Assembly (NCBI GenBank): GCA_032622095.1
Contig: CP136068.1
Location: forward strand, 136,717,989 to 136,781,988
Direction of reading: 5' to 3'
DNA: 64,000 bases
Source: Siphonodentalium dalli
Lineage: Eukaryota; Mollusca; Scaphopoda; Gadilida; Siphonodentaliidae
Made by a program: the position numbers and the translations under genes. Shown here piece after piece: positions 58,148-64,000 of the stretch; within the stretch, counting starts at the first letter, position 1; the number at the start of each line of letters is the position of its first letter. The notes beneath the pieces are model-generated. The model was not told where the DNA came from and ran no database searches. It worked only from the letters and a program-made list of their open reading frames with translations.

Positions 58148-61100
58148 AGCATATTTGCATATTTCAGTGAACATTTTTGGACTGAAATGCATCATGCGTG
58201 GCAGGTTGGAAAGCTTGAGGTGTCAGTTGGAAAATTCCGAAAACTATGGTCACTATTTTCAACATTTGGTAGTTTCATGCATGACAATACATCAGTTGAA
58301 TATTTCACACCAAATGAGGTTGCACTTGTTCTCAAGGTTTGTTTTATAGTTAGCTGGACATGTCTTATCGCATATTTTTCTATTTGGCCACAGGAAAATG
58401 CCCAACATCAGATTGTAAATTTTCCAACAGTTGGAAAGCTTGTAGTACCAGACCAAATTTCAACCCAAGGGATGGGGTGGGTTCAAATATAATTCGCGAA
58501 CTTGGGAGTTTGGTCTGGTTCAAGACGGTAGTACGGTTGGAATCGTGAGGTGAAATGGGTAGTTCCCAAATCCGATACCCCATTGCCACACCCGTAACGA
58601 TACTTGGGTATAGGGACATAGCAACATGGTGTCCGCTGGGGTGTCCAGTTTATAAAAGACATATTATGTACTTGTTCGGGTGCGTGAAACTGATAATTTA
58701 CTATTCAGGCGCTATGACGGCTGGAGGAATGTAACATTCTACTAACATAGCAATTGAAGCAAATCGACCGTACCACTCCATAGAAAACATCGTCAGAACT
58801 ACGCTCAATTGTAAATATTTACTACTCAATTCGGGACGCATCTATCGGCGATAAACTAACGAAAACGATTTCGCCATCGAGAGTCACTGCATTTAGTACA
58901 TATATAAGAATGACGATGTGTGTTGTCAATTTGGATATACTATTTGTAAAAGTTACTACTTTGAAAAAGATTATTCTCCATTTATATTTGATCACGGCAC
59001 CGGAGTGTTCAACATCACTTTAAACCCCATTGGAACTGGCGAATGACAAAGACCAGGTAATTCCTTGGGTTGGAATTTTCCAACTGTTAGTTCAATTTAC
59101 ATTGATACAAATATGAAGCTCTTAAATATCACGTTGTACAGTTAAGCATGGCGACATGTTATACCAATAAATATACGCTCTATAGAAGTTAAAATACGAC
59201 TGTAAACTGCATATTGGTTACATAGTTGATTGAGAGAGCATCAGATATTAAAGCACAATCTGAAGAGAGGGTGTTTTAATGCTTTTCTAAAAATGATTTA
59301 TGTCAGTCAGTTCTCGAATACCATACAGTTGAGTAGTCCACGTGAGAATAGAAGTTCTCTGAAAGCACCAATGACCGTAACTGACGCCCGTCACGTTGCT
59401 CCATTTATTATTTAGTCCACGCTCGGTTGAACGGGTGACTCGACTCTGATTTAGTTGCAACGTATAACGTATGTAGCCAGCTGCATTGTTTGTCCATGTA
59501 CCCCTGTGGATCACCGACTAGCCCGGAAGACACACCAGAGTGGTATTCCCCGATGTTAATATTCTAAAAAGAACGAAACCAACCCAGAACACTCCCTATC
59601 AGACCAATCAGACGTTTCAGCAAAATGGTGTGAGCATGTGTGTAGAAAGAAATACTAAGTTCTGACAGTATTAAGAGTGCACACTTTCCGTTGTCGAGAT
59701 ATATGGCAATCTCGTTCTTGACTTTGCAGAGAGTCGTTTCACAATAATGACTTTTCCGATATGCAGATTGATATTCTTAAAAAAGTCCATGTTTTTTCCA
59801 ATGTGATCAAGATGTTGGAATTTCACCAGCCTTAGATATTAAGATGCCGCCCCATTCGTGAATTTAAAAAAATTTCAATTTCAAACTATCAATTTGAAGG
59901 AGAAAATAATTATCCCCTATAACCGATGTACATATGTGATATAGTACTATAACAACAACTCTTTACCCTCACAATATGAGAGATATTTTCCAGCTATGTA
60001 AAAAGTGGTTTTAAAAAGACCCATATTTTTTTAGGTATGTCGATAGAGAGTTTGACAGGAAATATTTGCCAAACACCCATTGCATTATCTAGACTATGAA
60101 CCCAACTAGGGTAAGCACTCAGTCTACCATCTGAATTCATGACTCTGCGTGAAAATAATTCGAACAGTTTGCATATTTTAGTTATTTTGGCAGCCATTTG
60201 CAGAATTATTTTTGTGAGGAAAAATAACCATAAAACTACATAACATCTGAACAGATGAATCAGTATTGAATGTTTATGTCTGCCATATTATTGAAAACGT
60301 GGTTGAATAATATTTATGTTGTTTTGTATTGTTTTGGTCCTTCACACAATAAAAGATAGTATATAAGTATATGTCTAAAGCACCATCCAACCATATGTTC
60401 TTCCATGAAAAACTTCTCAAACTTGATGACATTGGCAACATGCTGATGGTTACATTACTCAAAGAATATCACCCTGGTTTATTGCTAGACCAACTTATAT
60501 GGATTTTCACTAATATTTGTAACATCGGTTCATATAACACATGCTCTCGGACTAAGGGGAATTTATTTTTTAAATATATGAGCGCAGAATTATATATAAA
60601 ACAGAGGTACGCCGTGTGAAATAACTTCCCTGGGGATTATAAATTTATTATAAATCATGATAATTACTTGAAACTAACAAAACAATAATTTATTGGAATT
60701 TATTGTGTAACGTTTTAACAAACTAATGATGAATGATGATGTATATGGGAATTAATTCCAACCTTCACGTACATTTATAATTCACTCATAATAATAACAT
60801 ATGTTTAAAGATGACAGAATCGAGGCCTCTGTTGAAGGCAGACCATAATTCATTTGGATAATTTCATAATTAGAATTTATAATTTTATATTCGGTTATTT
60901 GACTTATTGGCTCCCTTTTGAAAGTTAGCAGTATCCATCTTAATGTACAACAAAACATTACGTGAGTTTGAAAAGATAATTTCCGATTTAATTAAAAACT
61001 CAGCAATAACGACATGGCGGACTGAGAATATCAACGCTATCACAATTGAATAAACATAGATTTATGAAATGGCTTCTTGTGTAACAAAAGGGCATTATAT

Positions 61101-61689
61101 TTAAACTGATTGAAAAATAGTGAAGTCATATATATGCCCAATTAAATAGCTTCTCACATTTCATTGACGTTAATGCAGTGGACAGTGTTGAATGAGACAA
61201 TGACAATGATATTGTTTACCAGTGTCAACTGTAGATAGCGAACAAGCATTTTATACTCAGAATCTTATTAAAACGAAGCAACGGAATATACTGTCTGCGG
61301 CATATTTGAACATCTCATCAAAATATAAATTGAAGGGTCTGTTATTGTTAATTTACTGATGTCATAGGCCTATATTGTTATGACTTATAAGTGCTGATAA
61401 CTTTGAGTAAATAAATGTTTATATTGCATTACATTTTGTGCTAATCAATCCCACAATATGTGGATAAACTTTTGTCTAAAGTGGCTAATTAAATTTCACA
61501 AGTGGCTAAAAGAAATGGCTACAAATAATTTCGGGCCAGGGCGAACACTGCTTGAGATACCTGGTACTACCTGACAATGTTTAACCAATATTGGAATATT
61601 TGTAAGATAAAGTGTAAGAACATTTGATTCTCTTGTTGGTTGTTGTTGGACATTTAGCAGAAATTTATCACCAATATTTTGCTGACATT
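58148..61689. other. Long stretch without recognised genes
   Basis: Frames up to about 100 codons (for example 58187-58492) lack motifs, and several overlap each other. Phrases with TTGGAAA/TTTCCAA recur at 58200-58560, similar to 29390-29420 and 57500-57620, which hints at a diffuse repeat family. Nothing firm was found. Confidence 0.35.
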
Positions 61690-61829
61690 GGCTGCGGACA
61701 CACGTACCACAGTAGCGATGGCATAGTAGGTGTGACAATTAATTATGGTGGAGTTTGGTGACAATTGGCCAACATAATTTATATGCCATAGGAAGTCATG
61801 TCGCCCGCCGCATATTCACACAGTGAGTC
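61690..61829. repeat. Left arm of a large inverted duplication
   Basis: GGCTGCGGACACACGTA ... GATGGCATAGTAGGTGTGAC ... CGCCCGCCGCATATTCACAC. It pairs over 140 bases with 62434-62573 at roughly 85% identity by eye. Confidence 0.85.
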
Positions 61830-62433
61830 GACTGACCAATTAAACCATTGCGTTTCACCAAGGCTGATCTCTACTCATTACGTTTAGCCACATTGTATTC
61901 TCTACCATACATAAAATTGCACGATCGATCGTCCAGAATTGTGTTTGAACCCATTCACTCACATATCATGCACGTGGCATGTTTTATTGATATGATCTGA
62001 ATACATGTTTATCTACATATATTATTTTCACGCGTAATAAGTCAGTTCCCCAATTGCGTGTTTTATTTTGCGACGTTAAATTCTACGCATAATTAGGCTA
62101 GCTTCATGTGGACAGATGAAGCTGTATCGGAATTGTTGGAAGAGATGCAGATAAGAGAAAGTATATGGAATAAACAAAGCGACATAACACTTATAACTGA
62201 TCGCAATGTTTGACCCACTTTTATATATGCTGAGAAATTACACCGGTGATTTGTTCTTAGTAAGAACAATCATGACTGTTGACAGAAACGAGGTATTTAT
62301 TAAGTTATCAAGTGGACGTGTGTGTTAGCATTAAAATATAACATTGCATTTTGAGTAAAGATCAACAGCGACAAGACATTCGGTTAGATAAATCATTGAA
62401 ATGTCGATCTCGACGCTGATAGAGCTTGGAAGA
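61830..62433. other. Loop between inverted arms
   Basis: About 600 bases of AT-rich sequence with no coding region recognised. Confidence 0.4.
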
Positions 62434-62573
62434 GACTCATTGTGTGAATGTGCGGCGGGCGACATTGCTCGCTATGGCACAGAAATGTGACGACCAATTG
62501 TCACCAAAATTGCACCATAATTAATTGTCACACCTACTATGCCATCGATACTGTGATACGTGTGTCTGCAGCC
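62434..62573. repeat. Right arm of a large inverted duplication
   Basis: GTGTGAATGTGCGGCGGGCG ... GTCACACCTACTATGCCATC ... TACGTGTGTCTGCAGCC. It may be the ends of a ~0.9-kb non-autonomous element; no target duplication was identified. Confidence 0.85.
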
Positions 62574-63729
62574 ATTATCTTGTAAATTTGCAACGTTCGA
62601 TAATTAATCATTGTCAATGTTGGGAAGGTTGATGTCACCTCATATTGTTACTCTTTTATTAGATTTATCTATCACTAGTTTGGAAAGAGACAATTCAAGA
62701 GTTTAAAATACCCTATAAGATTTAGAGGGTCTGTAGAATGACCGGATAACAGCTAATTTATGGTCCGAATTCAACCCATATCAATAATTCTGGATTGCTG
62801 TCTGAATTTGGTTTAAACAGTATTTATTCCATGAACAATACAACATAAATTACAACATATCAGAATATAACATCATGGACCGGATTCGATATCAAGCGTG
62901 TGTGCTTATGTGAATCGTTTCCGGGAATCAGTTTTTATCCATCCCACCCAGCGAGAGAGCGACTGTCTGATTTATATAATACTGTGTCGTACGATATACT
63001 ATCCTTAATCCATATATTACTGTCGTTCCATGTGGCCGATTATTATTCTCGCGAGGTGGGGTGGGTATATGTACGTCAGGTAATGGCATTGTGTAATTGT
63101 GTATAGGCATGAAGAATATTTAATGTTTATAGATAATGATGGTGTATCTCTTCCCTATGTTTCTGTATAGATTCAGATATGTACATGTAGAATAAACTTC
63201 GTGTCGCAAAAGCGTCCAACATATTTATTTTCACTGGCACTTCTTTCCACTTCTTTTCATTAACGTGTTATTATATATGGCATATATATATTAAATAGAT
63301 ATATAAGTGAGATATAAGAGGGTCTTTTGAGTCTATTTTTGAAGGAAATAATGTCTGAATTTGACACACTAATAAGCTGATATCCGTATCTAATACATTT
63401 GAAAACTGCACCCCATTTGTATTACGATATGTCCGATAGACTGTAGCTCTCCATTGATAAATTGAATCAAGGCTCACATCCAATGATGATGTCGGGCGAC
63501 TGACAAGCTTATATTGATGATATCAACATTTTCATATTTCTCAAAATATCATAATCTATTTCCTTCGAGAATGTCTTAAATTATCAGGGTCATTTGTACC
63601 AATGGAAGATACACCTGCACGCAATGTATTTGTTCTTTTGTCCCTGGTGTGTATATTTCCCCGTTGAAAATGATGACAGTTCTACTGAATCATATCTACT
63701 CGAATAATTTTACACTTTTAATGAATCAT
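62574..63729. other. No gene seen
   Basis: No coding sequence, array or inverted repeat is recognised. Confidence 0.35.
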
Positions 63730-64000
63730 TCAAATTATCATCAGTTTTACTATATACTTCCTGAGTGAGCCCCAATTCATCATAGCTATCTCATGTTCCC
63801 ATCTAACCTTATCTCCCTTTCGTTCAGAGCATTTTAAAGTTTGCGATTCACAGTGGTCCCAACTTGAACTACCACGACCAAAGAAAATTTCCTTTTCTTT
63901 TGGATTGTTACGCAGTGGAGTCGATTGCATAAAGGAGAGAGCTTCTCCTTTTGTTCTGTATAGTTTATTTGATACCAACTGAGTTGTATCGTCAGCAGGC
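63730..64000 (-). CDS. Unrecognised open frame running off the window edge
   Basis: On the minus strand the frame is open from the window edge to a stop at 63730, about 90 codons. The first internal Met is at 63978, but the frame extends upstream of it (PADDTTQL), so the true start may lie outside. The protein is charged (RNNPKEKEIFFGRGSSSWDH), with two Cys and no membrane segment. I do not recognise a family. It may be the end of a gene or of a transposon protein. Confidence 0.2.
   Translation of the reverse strand, partial: PADDTTQLVSNKLYRTKGEALSFMQSTPLRNNPKEKEIFFGRGSSSWDHCESQTLKCSERKGDKVRWEHEIAMMNWGSLRKYIVKLMII

Overview
The window looks like repeat-dense intergenic DNA from an animal, most likely a marine invertebrate. 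A mollusc or another lophotrochozoan is my best guess, inferred from the overall repeat style and not from any species marker. It is AT-rich, with no operons, ribosome binding sites or prokaryotic genes. One coding exon is convincing: 38868-40056 (+), the N-terminal and central part of a type II membrane beta-1,6-N-acetylglucosaminyltransferase (GCNT-like, glycosyltransferase family 14). It runs into an apparent splice donor before the family's usual C-terminus. The other recognisable protein code is a broken LINE reverse transcriptase (about 22180-24064).

Layout. 1-13.8 kb: a mosaic of miniature transposons (a TAA-flanked MITE at 996-1633, a TTAA-flanked MITE at 10512-10763), a Helitron-like element (7921-9443), fold-back palindromes, AT/GT and CT microsatellites and degenerate repeats. 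14.1-15.65 kb: a 40-bp satellite. 16.5-21.18 kb: a degenerate ~44-bp satellite split by a ~3.7-kb insertion with LTR-like signals; inside that lie nine small hairpins sharing a GAAG loop. 21.39-21.83 kb: a 28/32-bp satellite, followed by the dead LINE. 26.85-27.23 kb: a 35-bp satellite. 28.77-30.01 kb: a TA-flanked element. 31.0-33.25 kb: a 21-bp satellite of about 106 copies whose period keeps reading frames open. 33.8-38.1 kb: two piggyBac-like MITEs and further repeats. 38.87-40.06 kb: the GCNT-like exon. 40.1-46.4 kb: small fold-backs, a tRNA-like SINE head, a LINE fragment and a CT tract. 50.28-51.80 kb: a composite element. 52.60-56.71 kb: a very uniform 94-bp satellite of about 44 copies that ends inside another piggyBac-like MITE. 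56.97-64 kb: mostly unexplained sequence with one large inverted duplication (61.69-62.57 kb).

The most coherent system is a piggyBac-like MITE family (ends CCCTTTACCCAACA, TTAA target). It carries a second, internal double-hairpin module bounded by CCCTGTGCC and GGCACAGGG. Three TTAA-bounded copies, one truncated copy and several free-standing relatives of the inner module occur here. Because most of the window is repeat, long open frames inside the satellites are not genes. No genes act together here beyond the single GCNT-like exon.
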